Origin: Ascoidea asiatica
Taxonomy: Eukaryota; Ascomycota; Saccharomycetes; Ascoideales; Ascoideaceae
Assembly (NCBI GenBank): GCA_001600695.1
Contig: BCKQ01000023.1
Coordinates: 42,346 to 106,345, forward strand
Length of the DNA stretch: 64,000 bases
Direction of reading: 5' to 3'
Below are positions 1 to 8,339 of this stretch, piece after piece. Positions within the stretch are counted from its first letter, which is position 1, and each line of letters opens with the position of its first letter. The translations under genes and the position numbers were made by a program. The notes beneath the pieces are model-generated. The model did not search any database. It was not told the origin of the DNA and saw only the letters and a list, made by a program, of their open reading frames with translations.

Positions 1-515
1 TCAATCATATTATGAGAAGATTTTTGTTTTTTTTGTTTTTTAATAATATGACAACGGGAACTTGAAGGTAATGCATTTGATAAAGATATTCTTTTAGTAT
101 TACTATTACTACTAGTATTGGAGTTGGTATTGGTATTGGTATTGGTATTTTTGTTATTAACATTTATATTAGTTATATCATTAGGAGGAGAATTTGAATT
201 TGAATTTGAATAATTGAAAGAATCTGTTGAAGAATATGAAGAAGAATGAGTAATGAAGTCATTTAATTGATTTAATTGATTATTATTAAATTTAGAATTA
301 TCTAAAATAACATTATTTAAATCAATATTATTTAAATTTTCTAAATCATTAAAATTATTTATATTAATATTATCAAAAGAAGAATCTTCAAATTTTAAAT
401 TTTTTGGAATTGTAACTGGAATTGAAGTTGGTAAATCATTTTCATTTAGAAAATCATTTTGATTTGTTATTGAAGCTAAAAAAGCATCACAATCGAAATT
501 AAAATTGGAACTCAT
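1..515 (-). CDS. 5' part of an SREBP-type bHLH transcription factor (truncated by window edge)
   Basis: An open frame starts at the ATG on 515-513 and runs without a stop to base 1, giving about 171 residues. The visible part is low-complexity and rich in Asn, Ser and Asp, with an Asn-Thr repeat near residues 135-143. It ends in a basic stretch (KKQKKQKSSHNMI, then a codon beginning GA). From family knowledge, SREBP-type fungal bHLH proteins (Tye7, Hms1 and Cph2 group) have a basic region of the form SHNxIEKRYR, with a Tyr in place of the usual Arg, so the window edge falls at the start of the DNA-binding helix. The assignment rests on that short motif alone. The helix-loop-helix and C-terminus lie outside the window. 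A (TA)n tract at about 626-651 lies in its promoter. Confidence 0.65.
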   Translation of the reverse strand, partial: MSSNFNFDCDAFLASITNQNDFLNENDLPTSIPVTIPKNLKFEDSSFDNININNFNDLENLNNIDLNNVILDNSKFNNNQLNQLNDFITHSSSYSSTDSFNYSNSNSNSPPNDITNINVNNKNTNTNTNTNSNTSSNSNTKRISLSNALPSSSRCHIIKKQKKQKSSHNMI

Positions 516-1195
516 TATTAATATAAATCTTTGTTCGGTGTTTGAAAATAAGTAAGATATATATGTATATGAATGAATTTTTTAAAAGGATATTTTATTC
601 ATTAAAATATACTGAAATATCTTTAAATATATATATATATATATATATATTTGCAAAACTTATAATAAATATCTACTGATATAAGTGAAAGAAGCAAATG
701 AGAATTAAGGGGATAAAATGATTGATAAATATAATAAAAATTATATATAAAAGTAAAGTTAAGTAATAATAATTGCTAGAAAACAAGAAAGATGAATCAT
801 TTTTGCAGATGAAAGCCAGTTGGAATCAGTAATGATCAAGAAAATATTTAATTAATGAACAAAGATATTATCGAGAATACTGTTTTTAAGAAGAAAATAT
901 CGAGAATCAGCAGCGTTTAGCCCAAACAGAGAAGAAACAAGAATCAATCAAGCGCTGAAGCTGTGGAAAAAGCGAACCTTTTCGAAGCTCGAGAACAAAA
1001 AGTGAAGCAGAATCAGCAGCGGAGACTCCAACGCCAACTCCAGCGCCTCTGCTTTGTTCCTGGCGTCGTAACCGCATAGAATCCTCCGCTGAATCCACCG
1101 CTGAATCCTCCGCGCCCACTCTGCCGGCCGTGATTTGCTGGGGGCAGCCCCCGTCATACGATTCCGGGAACCTCCACGAGCGCATGCGCTTACGC

Positions 1196-1202
1196 TTACC
1201 CG
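1196..1202. promoter_or_regulatory. Reb1-like motif TTACCCG
   Basis: This is an exact match to the core of the yeast general regulatory factor Reb1 (TTACCCG, reverse CGGGTAA). It lies inside the GC-rich island, about 450 bp upstream of SAM35. Similar exact cores occur in two other islands, at 5172 and 7804. Binding is inferred, not shown. Confidence 0.35.
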
Positions 1203-1490
1203 GTACGGTGTCCCGAACAGCTGAGTATGCGGCTAGCGAGCGTGTGTTTTGTCGTTCTTGTTTCTGTATGCTCTTACAACGCTCGGCTCCCTCACAAGGT
1301 TCACGCCTGGGGCAAGTCTCTCTCGTATCCGGGACAGATTGTTCAATTCTAGTCCCGACTCCACGGCCAGTGGCTATTGTGGTTTCTCAACGCCACATCT
1401 ATGCGGCCGTCGTTCCCAAAAAGGAAATATCATTAGATTCAAATTTTTTTTTTCAATTTTAAAGTACCTTTAACAGTTACCCTTAACCGG

Positions 1491-1516
1491 TAATAATAAT
1501 AATAATAATAATAATA
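1491..1516. repeat. (TAA)n microsatellite
   Basis: About eight and a half TAA units sit in the SAM35 promoter, at the edge of the GC island. This is simple-sequence DNA with no coding role. Confidence 0.8.
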
Positions 1517-1650
1517 GTGTCAATAATTATCCAGGAACTGTTACAATCGAGTTATTGAGTATCTTAAATATTATATCGTATTGAATATATTCAGTATATT
1601 AGAAGATTCAATCATTTAAATCAATTGAACTCTTGTCAAAATACTCAAAA

Positions 1651-2730
1651 ATGCTTCATATTCAACCTCCTCAATTTGTCAAAACTTTTTTTAATAAGTT
1701 TCCATTAATTATTTATGAAGATGAAGAATATCAATCAAATATAAATCAAAATTTAAAAAATCAGTATTTTCTTTATAAATTATCAAATAACAACAACAAT
1801 TCTAATAATATTAGTAATAATGGTTCTTCTCTTTTTACTTTATGTGTTTATGGTCTAGTCAATTATAAAAATTCAACTAATAATAATATTTATTTAATTT
1901 CAACTGATCCAATTTGTCTTTCAATTCAATTAATCTTAAATTTAAAAAATTCTTTATCTTTTCCTTCAATTCATAATAACAATACCAAACCTTATAAAAT
2001 TCAAAATTCAATAATGGTTACTTCTTATCATGCTTCAAATGATCTAAATTTACCACTTTATATTGAAGAAAATTATAATATAACAAAAAAAAAATTCTCA
2101 AGATCTTTAAATAATTTATTAACAATTAATCAAAATTTATTCACTTATAATACAAATAATTCAATAAATGAACTGAATAAAAGAAAAGAATTAATTTTAA
2201 TTAATTTATTAGATAAATTATTTTATGATAATTATATAATTACAATAATCTTAAATAAAAATTATAAAAAAATTATATCTAAAATTTATTTAAATAATCA
2301 AATTTTTATTACAAATAATGATAATAATTTATTAAATAATTTATTTATTTATGAAATTTTAAAAACTTTATTAAATAGAAATTCATTTATTTTAAGAAAT
2401 CCAAATTTTAAAATAGTCTTAAGTTTTTTACAAATTTCAAATTTAAATAAATTTAATTTAAATATAAATTTTTTAACTGATAAATTATCAAATGAAATTC
2501 ATGAAATTTTTATTAATTTAAAATTATTATTAAATAATTTGAATAATTATATTACTAATAAAAAAATTTCTTTAAATAATATTACTTTATTAGATTGTAA
2601 AATTTCAAGTTATATTATTTCAATTTGTAATATTGATGAATTAAAAAATTCAACTTTATATGATTTAATTTATTATGAATATCCAAATTTAATTCAATTT
2701 TCAAAGGATATTATAGAATCTTTTATGTAA
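1651..2730 (+). CDS. SAM35: SAM35-like subunit of the mitochondrial sorting and assembly machinery
   Basis: The encoded protein has 359 residues from the ATG at 1651; the same frame is open from a TTG at 1633, but ATG is the realistic start. Sam35 is the essential peripheral subunit on the cytosolic face of the mitochondrial outer-membrane SAM complex, where it recognises the beta-signal of beta-barrel precursors. Family-typical segments appear in order: a TFFNKFPLIIY-type N-terminus, STDPICLSIQLIL (matching the TDPxCLxxQL stretch of metaxin-like Sam35), LPLYIEENYNI, LLDKLFYDNYIITIIL, LDCKISSYIISICNI, and a C-terminal LIQFSKDIIESFM. The length is close to the S. cerevisiae protein (about 330). 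It differs mainly in an Asn-rich insert near residues 45-60. No transmembrane segment is evident. Recognition is by remembered family pattern, and I am fairly confident. Confidence 0.85.
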   Translation: MLHIQPPQFVKTFFNKFPLIIYEDEEYQSNINQNLKNQYFLYKLSNNNNNSNNISNNGSSLFTLCVYGLVNYKNSTNNNIYLISTDPICLSIQLILNLKNSLSFPSIHNNNTKPYKIQNSIMVTSYHASNDLNLPLYIEENYNITKKKFSRSLNNLLTINQNLFTYNTNNSINELNKRKELILINLLDKLFYDNYIITIILNKNYKKIISKIYLNNQIFITNNDNNLLNNLFIYEILKTLLNRNSFILRNPNFKIVLSFLQISNLNKFNLNINFLTDKLSNEIHEIFINLKLLLNNLNNYITNKKISLNNITLLDCKISSYIISICNIDELKNSTLYDLIYYEYPNLIQFSKDIIESFM

Positions 2731-2913
2731 CTAATAAAATAGATACTAATTAACATTAAAAATTTTTACTTAAAGTTTAGGAGCAAATTTAGAATCCGCT
2801 TACGTAATCTTTTTTTGTTTTTTTGTTTTTCATAACCTTATTTAACTTTATATGTATTTCTTATCTTTTTCATTTATATACTGTATATATTTTTATATAA
2901 TTAAAATATCTAA

Positions 2914-4527
2914 TTAATTAACACTTAATTTCTTAATCTCTGATGTCAATTCATTCGATGCTAATTTCTCATTACCCGAATTAGAATGAGAATTGGAATT
3001 AGAAATTGGAATTGGGGCAGGTTCTCTTGGTTCAGAAGATGATTGACTTAATGAATTTGAATTTGATGTTGAAAATTCATAAATATCTAACTCTGGATTT
3101 TTATTTATATCTTCTAAAGTAATAATTGGATATTTTAAAATTTCATTATTATCTCTTAAATCAAATTCACTTAATCCAATAAATTTACCAAATTTTTCAA
3201 ATCTATTCATATAATGTAAATTTTTTTCATTTGAAATTTTAATTAATGAATTCCAATAAATTTCATGATCATAAGTAAAATCTAAACATCCTCCAAAATC
3301 TTTATCTAATAAATTCTTTGGTACATAATTTGGAAATGGTTCTGAATAAACTAATTTTTCTCTTGTTAATGGATCTATAAATGGATGAATTAAATTTAAA
3401 AATGTTCTTGCATACCATGGCATATTAGTTAATAATGCTTTACCTAATCTTTCTGGATAATGAGTTTGTAAAATATGTAAAACACTTTTACCTGTTGTTA
3501 ATGATGGCATTTTTGATGTTTCAATTTGAGATGATTTATAACCTTCTTTTTTTAAATCATATGCTTGAAAATCAATTAATAAAGCTAATGAATCTTGTCC
3601 AATTGGCATAAAATTTATAACTTTTTCTAACATTAAAACAAGATGTTGAATTTGTGTTATTGATGGTTTTGTATTTTGTCTACCAGGTTTTAAATAAAGA
3701 CATGGTCTTGCATCTTTATCATAACCTAAAATAACTTGTTTACCAGTTTTATTTTCATTACTAACACTATTAAAATTAACTTTATTTAATTCTTCAGATT
3801 TATTAATATTAAATTCTCTTCTCCATGATAAAGATAATTCAATTCTTTTAATACAATCATTAACAATCCATTTTGTTGCTCTTAAATATCTTAAAATACA
3901 TTCTCTTGTTAGCCAAGATCTTTCAAAATCATTTAAAGGAGATTTTGAATTATGATTTGGATCTTTTGAATTTGGATATTCAAAATCATTAACTTCTTTT
4001 AAAGTTAATAAATGTTTTAAAACTTGTAAATATTTCTTTTGTTGATCTTTTGATAATTTTTTTTCAATTGGTGGTTTAACATCATCAGTTGGAACAGAAA
4101 TTGGAATATCTATTTTGATTAAATTTGAATTGAAATCATTTTCATTTTCATTATTATTATTACTATTATTAGTTGAATTTGATTTTGAATGTGAAACTTT
4201 AGAATCTTTTGAAACTTCTTTAGTAATTTGAGATTGAGACTGTTCTTCAGTAGTTGTAGATTTTGTAAATCGTTTTCTTAAGCCAAACATATTTAAAATT
4301 GAGAAAGATATAAAAGAATTAATTAAAAAATGATTTGAAGAATATTTATTATTTAGAATACTATTGTTTGTAAGAGTATTGAGGAGAGAATAAGAATAAA
4401 AGTTAGAATTAGAATTAGAAATAGAATCTGAACTAGAATTAGAATTATGGATATTTTGAATATTAAGTATTGATAATTTAGTAAATACAGTGAAAAATAA
4501 AATTGGTTTAATTGATAAAAAAGGCAT
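2914..4527 (-). CDS. PDR16: PDR16-like CRAL-TRIO phosphatidylinositol transfer protein
   Basis: The longest frame gives 537 residues. The conserved core begins at Met80 (ATG at 4290-4288) with MFGLRKRF, matching the short basic N-terminus of Pdr16/Pdr17, so the biological start may be 4290 (458 aa). The CRAL-TRIO-N helices include LTRECILRYLRATKW and WRREFNI. The lipid-binding domain includes GKQVILGYDKDARPCLYLKPG, QDSLALLIDFQ, HILQTHYPERLGKALLTN and HPFIDPLTREKLVYSEPF. Pdr16-type proteins are non-classical Sec14 homologues that bind phosphatidylinositol and sterol at lipid droplets and the cell periphery, and they affect azole tolerance. The C-terminus adds a Ser-Asn-rich tail of about 50 residues that the yeast protein lacks. 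The 79-residue N-terminal extension is hydrophobic then Asn/Ser-rich and may or may not be translated. Confidence 0.85.
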   Translation of the reverse strand: MPFLSIKPILFFTVFTKLSILNIQNIHNSNSSSDSISNSNSNFYSYSLLNTLTNNSILNNKYSSNHFLINSFISFSILNMFGLRKRFTKSTTTEEQSQSQITKEVSKDSKVSHSKSNSTNNSNNNNENENDFNSNLIKIDIPISVPTDDVKPPIEKKLSKDQQKKYLQVLKHLLTLKEVNDFEYPNSKDPNHNSKSPLNDFERSWLTRECILRYLRATKWIVNDCIKRIELSLSWRREFNINKSEELNKVNFNSVSNENKTGKQVILGYDKDARPCLYLKPGRQNTKPSITQIQHLVLMLEKVINFMPIGQDSLALLIDFQAYDLKKEGYKSSQIETSKMPSLTTGKSVLHILQTHYPERLGKALLTNMPWYARTFLNLIHPFIDPLTREKLVYSEPFPNYVPKNLLDKDFGGCLDFTYDHEIYWNSLIKISNEKNLHYMNRFEKFGKFIGLSEFDLRDNNEILKYPIITLEDINKNPELDIYEFSTSNSNSLSQSSSEPREPAPIPISNSNSHSNSGNEKLASNELTSEIKKLSVN

Positions 4528-5542
4528 TAATTAACATATGAAAAAGAGAGAAAAGAAGGTGAGAAGACAAAATAATCAATGATATTTTCAAATTTATAAG
4601 TTATTGATATCATATTATTAATAAAGTAAAAATTATTTTCAACAGTTATTAGCTAATATTTTTGCTAATAAATTTTTCTGGTATAAGGAATTTCAATGAA
4701 AAATTGCAAGAAATGGATAAGAATTTGATAAGAAATGGGATAAAATCTGGATTTGAACTGGATTTGAAATAAAATTAATATCCACTGGAAAAATGCTCAG
4801 GCTCCACACCTCAAACACAGAACTAGACCCGGCCATACAAACACATAACAGCGCCAAAACACACCCAGACTCACCATGCGTGCACAGGGCCCTGCTACTC
4901 GGATAAGGAATATCCAGGCGGAAAACAGACCAAGCACCTAAGCTAGTATCCTGTTTCTAGGAGTATGAGTTAGCCTGTTATGGTGTATTACTAATCATAA
5001 GATCAGCCAATTTTAAAATAAACCGTAAATTAGCTCCTTGTTATAAAGGTTTGGCGGTTACCAAAAACGCCTATTCATCCAACACATTCCATGGTGGCAC
5101 ATGCAGATTTTGCTAAACCATTCGCTTTCTCGGTTCATTGAAATCCTCGCAACTTCCGACCGGAACCAAAGTTACCCGGCTTTAAATTGCCAGTTATGTG
5201 GCGTAGCAGAGCCCTAATTGGGAAAGTCACGTTTTATTTGAACAATGATTGTATTTCTAGTGCACACTAAAAATTTATATAGGACATTTCACGTCCTGAT
5301 TTTTCTTGTCACTCATTTTCTGTGTCGTACTTTTCACTGTGCGCGTTTGCGGTATATTGTGGTCTGTTGGGTAACTCACATCCCTAAAATGTGCTCTTAT
5401 TTACTAATCAGTATTGGTTTAACTTCAGTTAAGCTATTTGTATTTATTAAACCTTTAAATGATTACTGAAAGAGGCTCTATTACAACTCCATGTTCAAAA
5501 AGCCAAAATTGAAAAAGAATAAAAAAACAACATTACTTTGAA
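4528..5542. promoter_or_regulatory. PDR16 upstream region with GC-rich island
   Basis: AT-rich flanks enclose a GC-rich island at about 4785-5240. The island includes an ACACCCAGACTC stretch at 4861-4872, loosely like a Rap1 site, and a Reb1-like core at 5172. The far side is the 3' end of the helicase gene, so the island serves only the PDR16 promoter. The small open frame at 5245-5469 has no credible features. Confidence 0.45.
5172..5178. promoter_or_regulatory. Reb1-like motif TTACCCG
   Basis: An exact TTACCCG core (followed by G) lies in the GC island upstream of PDR16. Function is inferred from the yeast Reb1 consensus only. Confidence 0.35.
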
Positions 5543-7054
5543 TTAACAATTGAATAATCTTTCCCTAAGATCTTTATCCCAAGCATAAATATATAATCCT
5601 TTAACCCCTCTTGTTAATAATACATTAATTGAGTTTAAAATAATTTTTTCTTTAATTAAATTGATATCTTTAATATTTTTCTTTTTAGTAAAAGCTGCAT
5701 TATCGTCATAAAATTCAGGTAATATTTTGATACAATCATTTTCTGAATCATAGCCAATTGATTTACCTAAAATTACTCCTGCCCAATTTAAATCAAATCC
5801 TTGAATTGTATAAACAGATCCAACTTCTTCAATTGTATCTTCTCTTTCAGACCAAGGAATTTGAATTTCTGGTTTATATCTATCCCATCTAAGTTTAAAA
5901 TCATCACATTCAACAAAAAAATCAATATTTTTACCTAATTTATATTCAAAATCATAAGTACATAAAATTCTTGATTGTCCATAAATTTTATTTTTTTTAA
6001 TAATTTCATTATACATATTTTGACAATTATCCCAAATTTTAAAATCAAATCCATTTTTACCAAGTTTTAATTTATTATAATCTAATTTTGGATAAGCTAA
6101 AATTTTTTTATTCACTGAAATCTCTTTAATCCAATTTTGTACATCATTTTCGGCAATAACTCTAAATTGATTTTTTAAATTATAAATTTCAAAATTATTT
6201 GATTTAATTAAATAATTATCTAAATTTGAACCATTATTACCATCTTTAAAATTCCAATATGATCCCATTCTTAAACTTTGTTTATCATCAAATACAATAA
6301 TTAAAACTTTTGAGATTTTCATTAATTCTTCTAAATGATTATTTTGTAAAAATCTTTTAAAAGGATCTTTTGAAGTTGATAAAAGATGAGCTTCATCAAT
6401 TAGAATTATATCTAATTTTTTTTTTTTTTTATTTGAATTATTTAATTTATTTAATTTATTAAATTTATTAATTAAAGAAGTTGGTCTTTCAATATCTTTT
6501 TTATTTAAATAATGAAAATCTTTTGAAATTCTATGATATAATTTTAACATTTCAGGATGATTAACAACAAGATAATTTTCAGTTCCAATTAGATTAATTA
6601 ATTTATTTTTATAATTTTTATCATTTTTATCATTAATATTACTAAAACCTTTTGAAATTTTTTGAATTTGATCAAATAAAGAATTTAAAATTACACTCTT
6701 TCCAGTTCCTGCATCACCTTGAATTACGAAAATTGATGGATTTTTCTCATTATCATTTTTTAAATTATCATTACAAAAATTTAAAATTTTATCTCTTAAT
6801 AAAACTTGTTCTTCAGATAATGGAATATTTGAAAGTTTTTCAATTGCATTTTTCACACTAATTTTTTTTCTATCATTATTGCTAATTGATTTAGAGTTAC
6901 TTACATTTTCATTTATAGTATTAATTCTTTTTCTCTTATGAGAAACAACTTTAAAATCATTTGTCATATTTGTAAAAGATCTGAATAGTGTTGAAACTTT
7001 TGAAACTCTTGAAAATCTTGAAATCGGTAACCTTTTAAAAAAATTCAAGAACAT
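5543..7054 (-). CDS. DUF2075 / Schlafen-group-3-like P-loop helicase with presequence-like N-terminus
   Basis: The protein has 503 residues. Superfamily 1-like ATPase motifs appear in order: Walker A GDAGTGKS (113-120), Walker B ILIDEAHLL (217-225), FDDKQSLR (255-262), a QFR motif (296-298), VYTIQGFDLNWAGVILG (414-430) and LLTRGVKGLYIYAWD (479-493). The TIQGF and LLTRGxKGxYxY blocks are hallmarks of the DUF2075 / SLFN-g3 helicase domain, common in bacteria and found in some fungi and in Schlafen proteins. No nuclease domain precedes it. Residues 1-30 carry many basic and hydroxylated residues and no acidic ones (FKRLPISRFSRVSKV...), as in a mitochondrial targeting presequence, with a second Met at 30. 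The substrate is unknown; a nucleic-acid translocase role is inferred. The gene is transcribed divergently from LEU4. It is not one of the standard named yeast helicases I recognise. Confidence 0.75.
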   Translation of the reverse strand: MFLNFFKRLPISRFSRVSKVSTLFRSFTNMTNDFKVVSHKRKRINTINENVSNSKSISNNDRKKISVKNAIEKLSNIPLSEEQVLLRDKILNFCNDNLKNDNEKNPSIFVIQGDAGTGKSVILNSLFDQIQKISKGFSNINDKNDKNYKNKLINLIGTENYLVVNHPEMLKLYHRISKDFHYLNKKDIERPTSLINKFNKLNKLNNSNKKKKKLDIILIDEAHLLSTSKDPFKRFLQNNHLEELMKISKVLIIVFDDKQSLRMGSYWNFKDGNNGSNLDNYLIKSNNFEIYNLKNQFRVIAENDVQNWIKEISVNKKILAYPKLDYNKLKLGKNGFDFKIWDNCQNMYNEIIKKNKIYGQSRILCTYDFEYKLGKNIDFFVECDDFKLRWDRYKPEIQIPWSEREDTIEEVGSVYTIQGFDLNWAGVILGKSIGYDSENDCIKILPEFYDDNAAFTKKKNIKDINLIKEKIILNSINVLLTRGVKGLYIYAWDKDLRERLFNC

Positions 7055-7803
7055 GAATTATTATTTAATTGGATTGGTTTAGTATCATTAACTTATGATA
7101 ATTTATAAATAATCAATAAAAAACTTCATAACTCAGGATTTAGAATAGTAAACAAGATAATAAATACTAAGAGAAAATACGAATGAAATCATCAGAAGGT
7201 AAACAGAAAGGTGACAAAAAAAGAACCAAAACCGAGTGAATGAAAATTCCAGTATTGACAAAAATAAGGTATTTGTTAAATGAAAGCCTGAATTATGATT
7301 TCAAATCGTTCTTCTCTGCCAATTTTCCACACTTTATTTTCTTTCAATTCGGCACTAACAACAAAAGACACTTCAAAAATAAATTCATGCCCCACAGCTC
7401 CAAAAACAGAAAACTCCGAAAATGACCCACATAACTGGCCTCAATAAATACAAACCACAATCATGGCGACAAAACATTTGACTGCGGTTTTTTTAACTTC
7501 CATGACACGGTTTAATTGAAGTTGAAATCCGCCTCTAAATTATTCGGCTTGTTTTCAGATTTTATCCGCCAACTGACAAAACAAACACAACCCAAAACGT
7601 TGGCCTCATGTCAAAAGACCCTTTTTGTTTTGTTTTGATTAGTCATTGCGTTGCGTTCTGCGCGAAAGTTTTTTTTTTTTGCCTGTTCCGGTGCGCAGAG
7701 AGCACACTGGCTTCCTTATTTATCCGGTAGCGCACCTTTAGTTCCCGAGCGCAGATTCCTTTGAGTGTAAACTCTGGTTTTGCGCAGAATCGGCGCAGTG
7801 TTT

Positions 7804-7810
7804 TTACCCG
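7804..7810. promoter_or_regulatory. Reb1-like motif TTACCCG
   Basis: An exact core lies within the GC island between the helicase gene and LEU4, in the context TTTTTACCCGCG. Binding is inferred. Confidence 0.35.
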
Positions 7811-8052
7811 CGTGGGGAACTTTTGCAGGCGAAACCAAAAAACACCGCAATTTGCGTGCAAAATATGTCTGGGTACTAACGGGCGGGCGCAACGCAGATT
7901 AGCACAGCGGCCCGGCCGCTATTACGTTATTTTGCGTCGACTTTTTATCAAACTTATTTTTCATGCCATTTGCGATCATGCTGTGGAAAAAAATAAAAAA
8001 ATTTAAAGCAAATTGTGAAGAAATTTTATTCAAATACTCAATATACCAATAG

Positions 8053-8059
8053 TGACTCA
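8053..8059. promoter_or_regulatory. Gcn4-type site TGACTCA
   Basis: A perfect TGACTCA bZIP site lies 281 bp upstream of the LEU4 ATG and upstream of a TATA-rich block. Gcn4 activates amino-acid biosynthesis genes, including LEU4, in S. cerevisiae, so position and target gene agree. Confidence 0.65.
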
Positions 8060-8339
8060 GCGAAGTAACGTTACTGAAATGAAATATTTTAAAACAAATT
8101 ATACCTTTTAAAAATTATATAAAACTTTGTATTGATATTGTTTGTATTGAATATATATATACATATATATATAATATTTATATTATATATATTCTTTATT
8201 TATTTCTTTATATATCTTTTTCACTTTACCATTACTCAATTGGGAATCTTAAAAACTTCATATTCACATCAATAATCATAATCACAATCATAATTAATAA
8301 TCATTTTCATAACAACAATCACAATAATATTATTCAATA

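Larger units (their letters stand above)
516..1650. promoter_or_regulatory. Divergent intergenic region with GC-rich island
   Basis: This is the shared upstream region of the leftward bHLH gene and rightward SAM35. An alternating TA tract lies at about 626-651. A GC-rich island spans about 905-1425, followed by a (TAA)n microsatellite at 1491-1516. The short open frames in the island exist only because GC-rich DNA has few stops; they resemble no protein I know. I see no RNA gene here. Confidence 0.5.
7055..8339. promoter_or_regulatory. Divergent helicase/LEU4 intergenic region
   Basis: A GC-rich island lies at about 7480-7970, with a Reb1-like core at 7804. It is followed on the LEU4 side by a Gcn4 site (8053) and a TA-rich TATA-like block at about 8146-8200. 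The small open frames at 7240-8006 are products of the island and of AT-rich chance; no protein is supported. Confidence 0.5.

Noticed and set aside
907-1473. Overlapping open frames on both strands in the first GC island
   Set aside because: GC-rich DNA has few stops by chance. The frames overlap in several phases and the proteins have no domain or composition like the neighbours.
1633-1650. Upstream extension of SAM35 from position 1633
   Set aside because: The codon at 1633 is TTG; the first ATG is at 1651 and fits the family N-terminus.
5245-5469. 74-residue plus-strand frame
   Set aside because: No domain, no promoter features, hydrophobic by base composition only.
7903-7918. GCGGCCCGGCCGCT as a Leu3 site for LEU4
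   Set aside because: It does not match CCGGNNCCGG; the spacing of the CCGG halves is wrong.
7643-8006. Opposed frames over the helicase/LEU4 GC island
   Set aside because: Island artefact; no recognisable protein feature.
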